Assembly: GCA_047629355.1 (NCBI GenBank)
Contig: JBLHWU010000011.1
Span: forward strand, 1 to 45,483
Source: CAYUNA01 sp047629355
GTDB lineage: Bacteria > Bacteroidota > Bacteroidia > Chitinophagales > Saprospiraceae
Direction: 5' to 3'
DNA length: 45,483 bases
Shown: one piece after another, positions 24,503 through 33,027 of the stretch
How the letters are laid out: every line of letters begins with the position of its first letter
Numbering within the stretch: position 1 is the first letter of the stretch
Notes under the pieces: generated by a model
The model's database searches: none
What the model was told of the DNA's origin: nothing
What the model saw: only the letters and a program-made list of their open reading frames with translations
Position numbers and translations under genes: made by a program

Positions 24503-25948
24503 TTAGGGTTTGGATAAACTTGTCAATTTTTCCAATATCCAATCTTGGTTGGCAACCCTTTGAGATAATACTTCACTTTTCAATCGGTTAGTACTTTCTA
24601 TCGTCCATTGCCTTTTAAAACGATAACGGATTAATTCTTTGGCATATTTTAAAAAATTCAAATAAGGAGCTATTCGCCCTGCGGGTAGCTTCTTATTTCG
24701 TTTTAAATATTTTCTAAACGCTTGAATCGAAAACATTAAGACTTCATGATTAGAATCATCCTCACAATACTCTTCGTAAAGAATACGAATTAAAATTGAT
24801 TTAACCCTAACCTTATCTTGAACCCGTTTAAACTGATGACTTAAAATCATTAATCTTGCATTTTCAAACTCTTTCTTCTCATACAAAACGATTGTTTTAA
24901 CAAAAACTAATATATCTTCCGAATATCCTTTATTTTCATTGTTTCCAATAGACGCTAAAAATGAATCAATCCATTCAAAATGACCTAATTTTGCGCCATC
25001 AATAATCATATTTTGAAAATAATTTTCTGAGTTCAACAATTCTTCATGAAAGATTCTTTTAGTAAAAGCAAATTTATATAATTCAAACCCTTCTTCTTGA
25101 AATTGAGTATTATTTGTAGATTTAACACTTGTGGAGTAATTCATTAAATACGATATTACATCAATTCTGTTCTCTTCTCCAATCAGTTTATATTTTTCAA
25201 AAAACAATGATTTTAATTTTTCATAATATTCAAACTCCTTTGTTTCCCCCAATCGAACTACGTAATAATACATTTTAAGTAACGGATTGTCTTCTTCCGA
25301 CTCATTAAAAATTAATTCTTTCATTTCATCTAAAAATAATACTTTGTCATAACTTTCCTCCAAAATATTCTGTCGAGAAATAATTTCACTGCTAATTTTC
25401 AATTTCCCTAAAGCATGAAATTTATCCAAATAACTCATCATCTTTTTCAAACTTATCTTAGAAAGGCTATGCTTTATTTGCAAATCACTCGCATATCTTT
25501 TAGATTCTAAATATAATAAATCTGCATAGTAATTCATATTCCGAGCAGGTAAATAATTCAATTCTTCTTCGACTAAGTCCATTTCTTTATGATATTCCCG
25601 TAACATCTTTTTCTTGCGCAGCGCTTCTGCTTTTAACTTTCCTTTAGCAACCTTATCGGTTTGAAATTCCATTTGCGCCAAAAATTCTAATGTCAAAGCA
25701 TACATTTCTGACATCAAATTTCCCATTCGTTTATCTGTTACAGATATATTTGGAAAAACAAATTTGGCAGCATGCTGCTTGGTTAAGTTACTGGATTGAA
25801 AATTAGGATGTTCGTCTTTTATATAATTATAAAGAGACGTAATTTTTTTGTTAAATTCAAAAAAAGGTGAATGAACGAACTTTCCTAATTGAGAGAATTC
25901 ATCTTTATTAAGTTTTTTCAGCAATTGAAATAGCTTACTTTTTATCAT
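24503..25948 (-). CDS. Alpha-helical protein of unknown function (481 aa)
   Basis: A soluble, largely helical protein with high Lys, Glu and Leu content. It starts MIKSKLFQLLKKLNKDEFSQ, then LGKFVHSPFFEFNKKITSLY. Helical pairs follow that look like TPR/SEL1-type solenoid packing without a clear consensus. There is no signal peptide or membrane segment. I recall similar long hypothetical proteins with an N-terminal 'KEF..LGKFL.SPFFN' pattern in Saprospiria genomes, but no function is known. Codon use is A/T-rich like the neighbouring intergenic DNA. It converges on the double-glycine peptide gene, with a palindromic element between them. Confidence 0.85.
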   Translation of the reverse strand: MIKSKLFQLLKKLNKDEFSQLGKFVHSPFFEFNKKITSLYNYIKDEHPNFQSSNLTKQHAAKFVFPNISVTDKRMGNLMSEMYALTLEFLAQMEFQTDKVAKGKLKAEALRKKKMLREYHKEMDLVEEELNYLPARNMNYYADLLYLESKRYASDLQIKHSLSKISLKKMMSYLDKFHALGKLKISSEIISRQNILEESYDKVLFLDEMKELIFNESEEDNPLLKMYYYVVRLGETKEFEYYEKLKSLFFEKYKLIGEENRIDVISYLMNYSTSVKSTNNTQFQEEGFELYKFAFTKRIFHEELLNSENYFQNMIIDGAKLGHFEWIDSFLASIGNNENKGYSEDILVFVKTIVLYEKKEFENARLMILSHQFKRVQDKVRVKSILIRILYEEYCEDDSNHEVLMFSIQAFRKYLKRNKKLPAGRIAPYLNFLKYAKELIRYRFKRQWTIESTNRLKSEVLSQRVANQDWILEKLTSLSKP

Positions 25949-26444
25949 TTTAGGGAAATTAAAAAAAACAGGACTTTCCTAACCAACTAACTATCAAGCA
26001 ATTAAGCTTAATTTAAAATTCAAAAATAACAAATATATTAAGGAAAAGCCTTTTTTTTGTCCATTTCTTTGTTTACTTTTCAACTTACCTTTGTTATGGA
26101 ATTAAATGTAATAATAATTTTATTGAGTTTTTTTTGAGTTGTTAATTTTAATAGGAGTTAAATTAAAAGGAGTTAGGTAAATTTAGAAAATAAATAATGG
26201 CATCTGATTAAAAGAATGACCTGCTGTTACTTTGCATCGCACAAGTAATCTTTTTTCAGTAGCAGGTATTGAGATTTGGTATTTTCACTCTTATATATTT
26301 ACTTGCCTTTTCTATAATTTAGTTTCCTATAAAAATGTATTGAATAATAAAAAAGATAGTATTTCTATCACAGGATGTAGCAAGAATGGATTCTACGTAA
26401 CGTGCAAAGAATAAGTTATAACAGATTTTGAGAATTAGTTTGGT

Positions 26445-26561
26445 CTTAGTTTTTGCTTTAAAAGTTCAATTTATATTGATAAAATGAGCATTTTCAAAGT
26501 GAAAAATGAGGGCAAAATATCCTGTCAAGAATCTATAGTTATTTATTTCGCGTTCCTTAGG
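26445..26561 (+). repeat. Family B/C element C2
   Basis: It aligns with the reverse complement of 13555-13685: TTAGTTTTTGCTTTAAAAGT, TTGATAAAATGAGCATTTTC, AAAGTGAAAAAT and TTATTTATTTCGCGTTCCTT. The core is also homologous to B1 and B2. Confidence 0.7.
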
Positions 26562-26675
26562 TTAGATTTTATCTATATTTAATTTTTTGAGTTGTTATTT
26601 AGAGATTTTTTCCCAAGAAACAAAAGTAATCTTTTTTTTTAACGCACCATCCTTCTCAGTTGAAGGGGGTAACGT

Positions 26676-26737
26676 CGGTTAAACACAATTGTCGGTTGCT
26701 TGTGACTACGGTCACAAGTAACATTTGTGTTTAGCCG
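26676..26737. repeat. Hairpin with two stacked stems
   Basis: The outer stem is CGGTTAAACACAA against TTGTGTTTAGCCG. The inner stem is GTTGCTTGTGAC-tacg-GTCACAAGTAAC. The two are separated by small internal loops, as in a structured RNA or REP-type element. Confidence 0.65.
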
Positions 26738-26913
26738 TTTTCTGTTTTTACTGCATCCACCCAAAACTATAATTCTCGATACACTCACCCTTTTCTTCCA
26801 ATGAAAACTTTTTTTCTGCTATAACAAATGAAAATTTCTTTCCTCCAACAGCAAACGTTATGCTTACTAATTAAATCGTCCAATTGCTACGTAGCAGGCA
26901 GTGATTAATCGAT

Positions 26914-27079
26914 TAAGGAAGTTTGTAATAAATAAGCTACCCAAGATGACGCAGCTATTTTTTCTTTTAAAGATGTTAAAAAAAGCGAGCACAACTGGTT
27001 ATTTGAGATTTTTTTTAGCATTTTTGAAAGGGAAAAGAGCAAGTCAGATGGGTAGGTTATTTTTTATAAATTCCCTAAC
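26914..27079 (-). repeat. Dispersed inverted-repeat element R2 (pair of R1)
   Basis: The inverted counterpart of 379-544. It ends 28 bp before the CHAT gene and may carry that gene's promoter. A 69-codon frame across it is a by-product of the repeat. Confidence 0.75.
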
Positions 27080-27106
27080 GGCTTTTTCATCTAAAAAATA
27101 CAGCCT

Positions 27107-28333
27107 ATGAACAAGTTTATCCTTGCTCTTTTATTCGGTCTAATTTGCCCTGCCCTTTACTCAAATACATCCTATTTTATTGACGATGAAGCATCAATTT
27201 CACAGCAAAAACTGTCTTCCAACCAAGTATTATTGTTCTATAAAATCACTGAGGACAACACCTTTTTGGAAATGACTTTACTACGAAAAACACAGCAAGA
27301 ATGGTATAAAATCTCACTTCCAACTGATTTTTCCACTTCTATTTTAAGTTTTTATGAACAACTACAAGACTTTGCGTTGGTACAAAAAAGTAAGCGTACT
27401 CAATTCATTCAAACCAGCTATCAATTTTATCAAATGCTACTCCAGCCATTTGAAAAACACCTCCAAAACGGGGAACAATTGATTGTCATTGGGCAAGGTA
27501 TTTTACAATATTTACCCTTTGAGGTTTTATTGTCAAGTGAAGATAATCGACCTTTTGAAACGTTAGATTTTTTGGTAAAAAATCACAGTATTTCTTACTT
27601 TTTTCAACCAGCTAATTTTATACAAGCTGCGGCTAATTCACCTTCGATTTTTAAAACAAAAATGCTTGGTTTTGCCCCTATTTTTAGCAATTCAAATGAT
27701 TTGAACGACGACTTTTCTGCTCACAATAGTCGCAATTCGAATCCATCGCCATCCAATTTTTTTGACAATATTCCACCACTCCCCTATTCTGAACAAGAAG
27801 TCAAAAACATTCCCAAAATCTTACCGATAGCTTCTGATTTACTTCTAAACCAAGCAGCACAAAAATCTACTTTACAGCAAAAATTGCAACAAAACTTCCA
27901 ATACATTCATTTGGCAACGCACAGCTTTGCTGATTTTGATGACAAAAATAATACAGGTATTCTCTGCGCAGGTGGCCCAAATGAATGCGACCCAACCTAT
28001 GAAATTTTATACACTAAAGACATTGAGAAATTAAGAATTAATACGGATTTGGTCGTCTTAAGTAGCTGCCAAAGTGGTGTGGGACAATTAGATTCGGAAG
28101 GTGTCCACGGCATTCATCGTAGTTTTTACAAGGCCGGCGCACAGAATGTGGTTTTTTCACTATGGAAAGTCAATGACCGCATTTGCCAACGATTTATGTC
28201 TGTTTTTTACAGTGAAATCGCTAATGGAAAACCGTATTCGACTGCTTTGCGTATTGCTAAATTAGATTTACTCAACGACCCAAATACGGCTTCCCCAAAT
28301 GTATGGGCAGCATTTTTGATGATTGGGAAATGA
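27107..28333 (+). CDS. Secreted CHAT-domain protein without TPR repeats
   Basis: A 408-residue protein with an N-terminal signal peptide (NKFILALLFGLICPALYSN). A central linker is followed by a caspase-like CHAT domain: GQGILQYLPFEVLL (129-142), HLATHSFADFDD with His272, VLSSCQSGVGQLDSEGVHGI with Cys321, and AGAQNVVFSLWKVND. The His/Cys dyad is intact, so it is probably an active cysteine protease. Most bacterial CHAT proteins carry N-terminal TPR repeats; here that region is only about 120 residues with weak helices. Having a signal peptide and no TPR suggests a shortened, periplasmic or exported form. The start at 27107 begins the signal peptide. Confidence 0.86.
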   Translation: MNKFILALLFGLICPALYSNTSYFIDDEASISQQKLSSNQVLLFYKITEDNTFLEMTLLRKTQQEWYKISLPTDFSTSILSFYEQLQDFALVQKSKRTQFIQTSYQFYQMLLQPFEKHLQNGEQLIVIGQGILQYLPFEVLLSSEDNRPFETLDFLVKNHSISYFFQPANFIQAAANSPSIFKTKMLGFAPIFSNSNDLNDDFSAHNSRNSNPSPSNFFDNIPPLPYSEQEVKNIPKILPIASDLLLNQAAQKSTLQQKLQQNFQYIHLATHSFADFDDKNNTGILCAGGPNECDPTYEILYTKDIEKLRINTDLVVLSSCQSGVGQLDSEGVHGIHRSFYKAGAQNVVFSLWKVNDRICQRFMSVFYSEIANGKPYSTALRIAKLDLLNDPNTASPNVWAAFLMIGK

Positions 28334-28455
28334 CGATTGACGGTTGACGAAAAAAAGAAGCGAAGAAGTCTATGAAAAATAGTGCTTATTTTTCTGGTCT
28401 ACTGTCTACCGTCTACCCTGCGCCGTTAACCGTCAACGTTGTCAACCGCTTGACT
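28334..28455. repeat. Degenerate short-period spacer (GACGGTTGACG / CGTCAACCGTT)
   Basis: ACGATTGACGGTTGACG at the left faces CCGTTAACCGTCAACGTTGT at the right. GTCTACTGTCTACCGTCTAC repeats in between. The spacer can fold on itself and lies after the CHAT gene stop. It may be a terminator. Confidence 0.5.
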
Positions 28456-28628
28456 AATTTCGTATTTTTTTATTTTTAATTGATAAAACTTTAAATAAAT
28501 GGTAGTGGTCAGTTACTTTTGCATTGAAGTTGTTTAAAAATGTTTGCGGAAGCGATAAATAACTTCATTCTATTTCTTACCAAATTTAATACATTCCCAA
28601 TCCAACTTTCAAAAGACTTTATAAACAT

Positions 28629-28783
28629 AATGTCTTCGACAAATAATGAATGATGCATTATAAATTATGAACAAATAAAAACAAGCCTATAATATTTGTT
28701 TATTAACCAATTCAGTACATTTAGGTAGACAATTTAACATTTATCACTCATCATTTATAATTCATCATTTGGCGATGACTTAT
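28629..28783. repeat. Element K1 with TCGCCAAAT terminal repeats
   Basis: The ends AATGTCTTCGACAAATAATG and CATCATTTGGCGATGACTT are inverted. The interior consists of ATGAATGATG/TTATAAATTATGA-type variants. The same ends occur in K2 (30715-30859). Confidence 0.6.
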
Positions 28784-28844
28784 TATAAATATTAGCTAAT
28801 TAATTAATTCATTACCTCGATTAACTATACCAAATTCTATTAAA

Positions 28845-30485
28845 ATGAGACTTAGACAATTACTTTTCACTGCATTGTTACTTTGCTTGTCCACTTTCGC
28901 AATTGGACAAAATGAAATCAGTTATTTATCAGGTAGCTTAGAAGCACGTGCTAATTTTTTCCAACGAGATTCCTTAATTGGAGCGACCAATACGCCTGGT
29001 TATGACCGCCAATTGTTCGGTGCAGAATCTTGGTTGACCCTCCATTACAACCGTTGGGGATTTGATATTGGGGTCAGATTTGACCTCTTTAATAATTCCA
29101 ACTTACTGAACCCAACAGGGTCATACAATGCACAAGGACTTGGGCGTTGGTATGTTAAAAAGAAGTTTGAAAAATTGGGCATCTACGCCGGTTATATCTA
29201 CGACCAAATTGGTAGTGGAATTATTTTTAGAGCCTACGAAGCCCGTGGTTTGAGTATTGACAATGCTTTGTATGGCTTACAATTGAGCTATGACCTTACT
29301 CCAGATTGGAATGTGCGCGCCTTTACTGGTCGGCAGAAGCAGCAATTGACCGACCCTTATGAATCCGTGATTCGTGGAGGAGCGATTGAAGGATTTTTCC
29401 AGTTGGGTGATAGCTCGGTGGTTTCCTTTTTGCCTGGTGCCGGTGTAATTGCACGAACGTTGGATGACAATTCGATGAGTTCTTTAGTTGCCAATATCAA
29501 CGGTCGTCCAGCAGAGGAAGCCTTTGTACCACACTGGAATACTTACGCTTTTTCCTTGTACAATACCTTGCAAGTTGGGCGTTTTACTTGGTATGTCGAA
29601 GGTGCTTACAAAACAGCAGATGCTTTGAAAGATATTCGGGGTAGCTTTTACCAAGATGAAGGTACCGTCATTTATTCCAGTATTGGTTATGCTCAAAAAG
29701 GATTGGGGATTACTTTAGAAGGAAAGCGTACCGAGAATTTTGAATTCCGAACGCGTCCGCAAGAAGAGTTGAATTTGGGTTTGGTTAACTTCTTACCGCC
29801 AATGACGCGTATCAATACTTATCGTTTGACGGCTCGTTACAATGCAGCGACTCAGTTTATTGGGGAACAAGCATTTCAAGTGGACATTCGATATTCGCCG
29901 AAGCGCAAAATTAGCTATAATGCTAACTTTTCTAATATCACTGATTTGGATGGAGAACTATTGTACCGCGAAGCGTTCACAGAGTTTTATATGAAAAAGA
30001 AGAAATGGAAATTGACTGCTGGCGTGCAGTACCAAAATTACAACCAACAGGTCTACGAATTTAAAGAAGAAGGTACGCCGAATGTAGAAGCGATTACCCC
30101 TTACGCAGACTTTTTGTACCGAATCAGTAAGAAAAAATCTATTCGTTTTGAAGCACAATACATGAATGTAGGAGAAGACAAAGGCGAGTTGCATGATTAT
30201 GGTAACTGGCTATTCGGTCTAGTAGAATTTGGCGTAGCGCCAAACTGGACATTTACCGTATCAGATATGTACAATATCAATCCTGGTAAAAATACACCGA
30301 CTAATGAAGAGGGTAAGAAAGAATCCATTCACTTTCCAAGAGTTGATGTATTTTATACAACTGGACCAAGCCGTTTTTCTTTAAGCTATATCAAGCAAGT
30401 AGAAGGGGTTGTTTGTACTGGAGGAATTTGCCGTTTAGAACCTGCGTTTAGTGGGGTTCGAATGACGGTGAATACGAATTTTTAA
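28845..30485 (+). CDS. DUF6029-family outer membrane protein
   Basis: A 546-residue protein with signal peptide LRQLLFTALLLCLSTFAIGQ, followed by many alternating amphipathic strands (FDIGVRFDLFN, GIYAGYIYDQIG, LTAGVQYQNYNQ, RFSLSYIKQVEGV), consistent with a beta-barrel in the outer membrane. Content and length match the Bacteroidota family annotated DUF6029, whose function is unknown. It is followed, 550 bp downstream on the same strand, by an Omp28-like lipoprotein, a pairing I recall from other Bacteroidota genomes. The spacer between them is filled by three repeat elements, so it is uncertain whether they share a transcript. Confidence 0.82.
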   Translation: MRLRQLLFTALLLCLSTFAIGQNEISYLSGSLEARANFFQRDSLIGATNTPGYDRQLFGAESWLTLHYNRWGFDIGVRFDLFNNSNLLNPTGSYNAQGLGRWYVKKKFEKLGIYAGYIYDQIGSGIIFRAYEARGLSIDNALYGLQLSYDLTPDWNVRAFTGRQKQQLTDPYESVIRGGAIEGFFQLGDSSVVSFLPGAGVIARTLDDNSMSSLVANINGRPAEEAFVPHWNTYAFSLYNTLQVGRFTWYVEGAYKTADALKDIRGSFYQDEGTVIYSSIGYAQKGLGITLEGKRTENFEFRTRPQEELNLGLVNFLPPMTRINTYRLTARYNAATQFIGEQAFQVDIRYSPKRKISYNANFSNITDLDGELLYREAFTEFYMKKKKWKLTAGVQYQNYNQQVYEFKEEGTPNVEAITPYADFLYRISKKKSIRFEAQYMNVGEDKGELHDYGNWLFGLVEFGVAPNWTFTVSDMYNINPGKNTPTNEEGKKESIHFPRVDVFYTTGPSRFSLSYIKQVEGVVCTGGICRLEPAFSGVRMTVNTNF

Positions 30486-30550
30486 ATTGAAATTATAAAA
30501 AACAAGGTTTTAAATAATTTCATTTGTTTGAAATAGCAGAGGGAATTTAA

Positions 30551-30707
30551 GTAACGATAAAATAATAAGTCCAACATTTAGACAGTGGATAATTTTTCTC
30601 AATTTTTACTTGAAAGAAGGATAATTGTTGATACTTTGACTGATTTCAAGTGAAAAATAAGGGAAATTTGCCCGGTCTAAATGGCGGAGTTATTTTTTTA
30701 TCGTTAC
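30551..30707 (+). mobile_element. Family B MITE-like element B2
   Basis: Terminal inverted repeats GTAACGATAAAATAATAAGT and, read inward from the right, GTAACGATAAAAAAATAACT. Sub-arms CATTTAGAC and GTCTAAATG pair; their sequence differs from B1's (AACTGGAC/GTCCAGTT), yet both pair. The centre is almost identical to B1. TAA flanks both ends. Confidence 0.8.
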
Positions 30708-30714
30708 TAAGGGC

Positions 30715-30859
30715 AATGTCTTCGCCAAATGAGCAATTAAGAATGAACAATTACTGCAAACAATATTTTGTATTCATCAGATTTCCAAATGTTTACAAGT
30801 GATAATTTCCATTAATTAATTGCTGTTAATTTTTAATTCTTCCTTTGGCGATGATATTG
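30715..30859. repeat. Element K2
   Basis: The ends AATGTCTTCGCCAAATGAGC and TTTGGCGATGATATT are inverted. The inner arms are AATTAAGAATGAACAATTA and TTGCTGTTAATTTTTAATTC. It lies directly between B2 and family A copy 7. Confidence 0.6.
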
Positions 30860-30995
30860 TAAGGGATAAAATGGTTTTAAAACCATTTTATCCCTTAAGT
30901 CCACCTTCCGCGCTGCCTGCGGCAGCGCGTGATTTATTTTTGAGGGGTAAAATCTGGTTTACAAGCAGATTTTACCCCTCAAACTCCCTTTATCC
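30860..30995 (+). repeat. Family A element copy 7 (Z-Y-Z)
   Basis: Z1 at 30860-30897 is a perfect 38-bp palindrome (GGGATAAAATGG / CCATTTTATCCC). Y at 30909-30929 is CGCGCTGCC-tgc-GGCAGCGCG. Z2 at 30941-30981 has core GGGGTAAAATCTGG / CAGATTTTACCCC. It ends ACTCCCTTTATCC. The layout equals copy 3. Confidence 0.88.
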
Positions 30996-31037
30996 TTCAA
31001 TTCAAATGAAATCATTTAGGATTTAAAAAAATTACTC

Positions 31038-31895
31038 ATGAAAAAAATATTATTTATTCTTTTTACTCCGGTTTTTCTACTTTTTGCTTGTGATGAAATC
31101 GCGCCAGTTATCAGTCCGCAAGTACCTGTTGGTTCGGACGTTTGTGAATTGGAAGTAGATGTAGCAAATCAGGAACGAAATGTCATCATAGAAGAATTTA
31201 CAGGTGTTCGTTGTATCAATTGTCCTTCTGGCGCAGAAGAAATTGAAAATATTATAGCTGAAATTGGAGACAGAGTAAAGCCAGTTGCACTTCATGCTGG
31301 AGAGTTTTCGCCACCCTACCCTGAAAGTTTGTACGACTTCCGAACAACCGATGGTACAGGTTTATTTAACTTTATTGGTCCTGCTTTTGCTTATCCTGCT
31401 TCTGCAGTTAACCGAGTTGCCCACAATCCTTCTAATAATATCATTCCAGTCATTGGTAAAGATAATTGGCAACCACTAGTCATTTCTGAGCTGGCAAAAC
31501 CATTGACTATCAAACTTGGAATTGCGCATATCTATAAAGCTGATAGCATGAAATTAGATATTTGTGCTAAAGTTTTTCCTCAAATAGACATCACCGATGA
31601 GGACGTTCGAGTGACTGTGATGATTACGGAAAACGATATTATAGATTATCAATCAACAGAACAAGGCAAAAAATCTGATTACAAGCATAAGCATGTCATG
31701 CGGGAGATTGTTTCGGCAGCAGAAGGTAACTTGATAACAGAAGCGATGACCGCTGGAGCTGAAATATCATTAGCTTTTACGACAACGATTCCAGCAGACT
31801 GGAATGTTGACAATTGCGAAATCGTGGTAATGGTACACAAAGGAGGAGATGCCAAAGACGTCTTTCAAGTAGAAACAGCCCACCTTGTAGAATAA
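31038..31895 (+). CDS. Omp28-related lipoprotein
   Basis: A 285-residue protein with lipoprotein signal (LFILFTPVFLLFAC, Cys18). It then has a thioredoxin-like segment with EEFTGVRCINCP (Cys59, Cys62) followed by PVALHAGEFSPPYPESL, the signature of the Omp28 family. The CxxC could be redox-active. The family is known as outer membrane proteins of Porphyromonas and relatives; the exact role is not settled. The remaining residues form beta-rich domains with VRVTVMITENDIID and CEIVVMVHKGGD. It lies downstream of the DUF6029 gene on the same strand. Confidence 0.85.
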   Translation: MKKILFILFTPVFLLFACDEIAPVISPQVPVGSDVCELEVDVANQERNVIIEEFTGVRCINCPSGAEEIENIIAEIGDRVKPVALHAGEFSPPYPESLYDFRTTDGTGLFNFIGPAFAYPASAVNRVAHNPSNNIIPVIGKDNWQPLVISELAKPLTIKLGIAHIYKADSMKLDICAKVFPQIDITDEDVRVTVMITENDIIDYQSTEQGKKSDYKHKHVMREIVSAAEGNLITEAMTAGAEISLAFTTTIPADWNVDNCEIVVMVHKGGDAKDVFQVETAHLVE

Positions 31896-31902
31896 CAATA
31901 TA

Positions 31903-31980
31903 CAATTAGCAATGAACAATGTGCAATGAACAATGTTAGAAACTGTTAATTGCACATTGTTCATTGTTCACTGCTAATTG
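31903..31980. repeat. Self-complementary AACAATG spacer
   Basis: CAATTAGCAATGAACAATGT at the left faces ATTGTTCACTGCTAATTG at the right. Between them lie further GCAATGAACAATG / CATTGTTCATTGT variants, giving arms of about 33 bp in shifted registers. It fills the gap between the Omp28 gene and the SGNH hydrolase gene. Confidence 0.65.
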
Positions 31981-31989
31981 AAAAAACTC

Positions 31990-32802
31990 ATGCGTCAGCA
32001 AATCCTTTATTTTCTTTGGTTATTTCTCTTTTCACCCTTTATGCCTCTGCTCTATTGGCAAAGTAAAAAAGTGAAAAAGAACCTAATTCGGCTACCCGAA
32101 GCTGATATTTTAGTGGGAAAAGAAGGCAGTCAAAAAGAATCTTTATCTATTTTAGTTTTTGGCGAATCCTCCTTTGCAGGCGTTGGCGTGGCTGCTAATT
32201 TGGAAGGTATCGCCGGCAATTTAGCACAGCAACTATATCAAAAAACCAAGCAATCTATTTACTGGCAAGTCATCGCTAAAAGTGGCTACAATGCCCAGCG
32301 AGCAGCCAAAGAATTGACCCTAGAAATTCCTACTGACCTACAGTTCGATGCTATTTTTGTAGGGCTTGGTGCCAATGAAGCGTTTGAAATCAATGCACCA
32401 CTTACCTTCCGTAAAAACCTCCAATTGTGCATTCAAGAAATTAGAAAACGTCAACCGACTTGTCCCATCTTTTTATCAGATTTACCTCCAGCTGGTCAAT
32501 TTCCTGCTTTACCTTTTTTCTTAAAAAAACTAATGCACGGCTTGATAGAATTGCATGCGGATGTAATTCAAGATTTCCCAAAAATGTTTCCCAATCTTCA
32601 CTACGATAACGGTCGTATCCGACTAAAAGAATGGCGACAAAAAGCTAGCGAGTACAAACCTATTGAAGCTTTTTTTTGCGAAGATGGTGTTCATCCTTCT
32701 AAACTCACTTATCAAATATGGGGAGAAGAATTGGCAAAAATGGCAACAAAAAAATGGCTAAACGTAAAGAAAATGGGAAAGAACAATCCTTATACATTTT
32801 AA
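31990..32802 (+). CDS. SGNH/GDSL-type hydrolase
   Basis: A 270-residue protein with an N-terminal hydrophobic segment (LYFLWLFLFSPFMPLLYW) that may be a signal anchor. The SGNH blocks follow: VFGESSFAGVGVAA (block I, Ser in GES), VIAKSGYNAQRAAK (block II, Gly), GLGANEAFEIN (block III, Asn) and EDGVHPSKLTY (block V, Asp-x-x-His). The enzyme is probably an esterase or deacetylase acting at the envelope; the substrate is unknown. The ATG at 31990 is used; the in-frame TTG at 31978 is less likely because it falls at the edge of the repeat spacer. Confidence 0.85.
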   Translation: MRQQILYFLWLFLFSPFMPLLYWQSKKVKKNLIRLPEADILVGKEGSQKESLSILVFGESSFAGVGVAANLEGIAGNLAQQLYQKTKQSIYWQVIAKSGYNAQRAAKELTLEIPTDLQFDAIFVGLGANEAFEINAPLTFRKNLQLCIQEIRKRQPTCPIFLSDLPPAGQFPALPFFLKKLMHGLIELHADVIQDFPKMFPNLHYDNGRIRLKEWRQKASEYKPIEAFFCEDGVHPSKLTYQIWGEELAKMATKKWLNVKKMGKNNPYTF

Positions 32803-33027
32803 AGTTACCTGCTTACAATTTGAACTCTAAGGAACGCAACACAATTAATTTGGTAAGATTAGACAAGATTTTACCAGCTCAATTACCCTGCATCACTTAA
32901 CTTTCTGGTAATAAATAATTTACACATTTAAAAAATCATCTTTAATTCACCCTAATATCGAAAATAAAATTCTCCAAATATTCTCTATCTTTAGCCTTGA
33001 TATTTCCTTTTTATACATAAAGTTTAA
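32803..33027. other. Intergenic stretch with a relic of repeat-like sequence
   Basis: CTAAGGAACGCAACACAATTA at about 32826-32846 recalls element ends seen at 13555 and 10270 (AGGAACGCG, CGTTCCTTAGG). Otherwise only A/T-rich DNA is visible. No gene is evident. Confidence 0.4.

Larger units (their letters stand above)
25949..26900. other. 950-bp intergenic region
   Basis: It contains element C2 (26445-26561) and a long hairpin (26676-26737), and leads into element R2. A 60-codon frame at 26232-26414 starts with TTG and has no recognisable content. The 25949-26230 part is A/T-rich and probably includes the promoter of the minus-strand helical protein. I see nothing else. Confidence 0.5.

Noticed and set aside
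26232..26414. 60-codon open frame
   Set aside because: TTG start, no recognisable domain, A/T-rich intergenic context.
26901..27110. 69-codon open frame before the CHAT gene
   Set aside because: Inside repeat R2; no plausible protein content.
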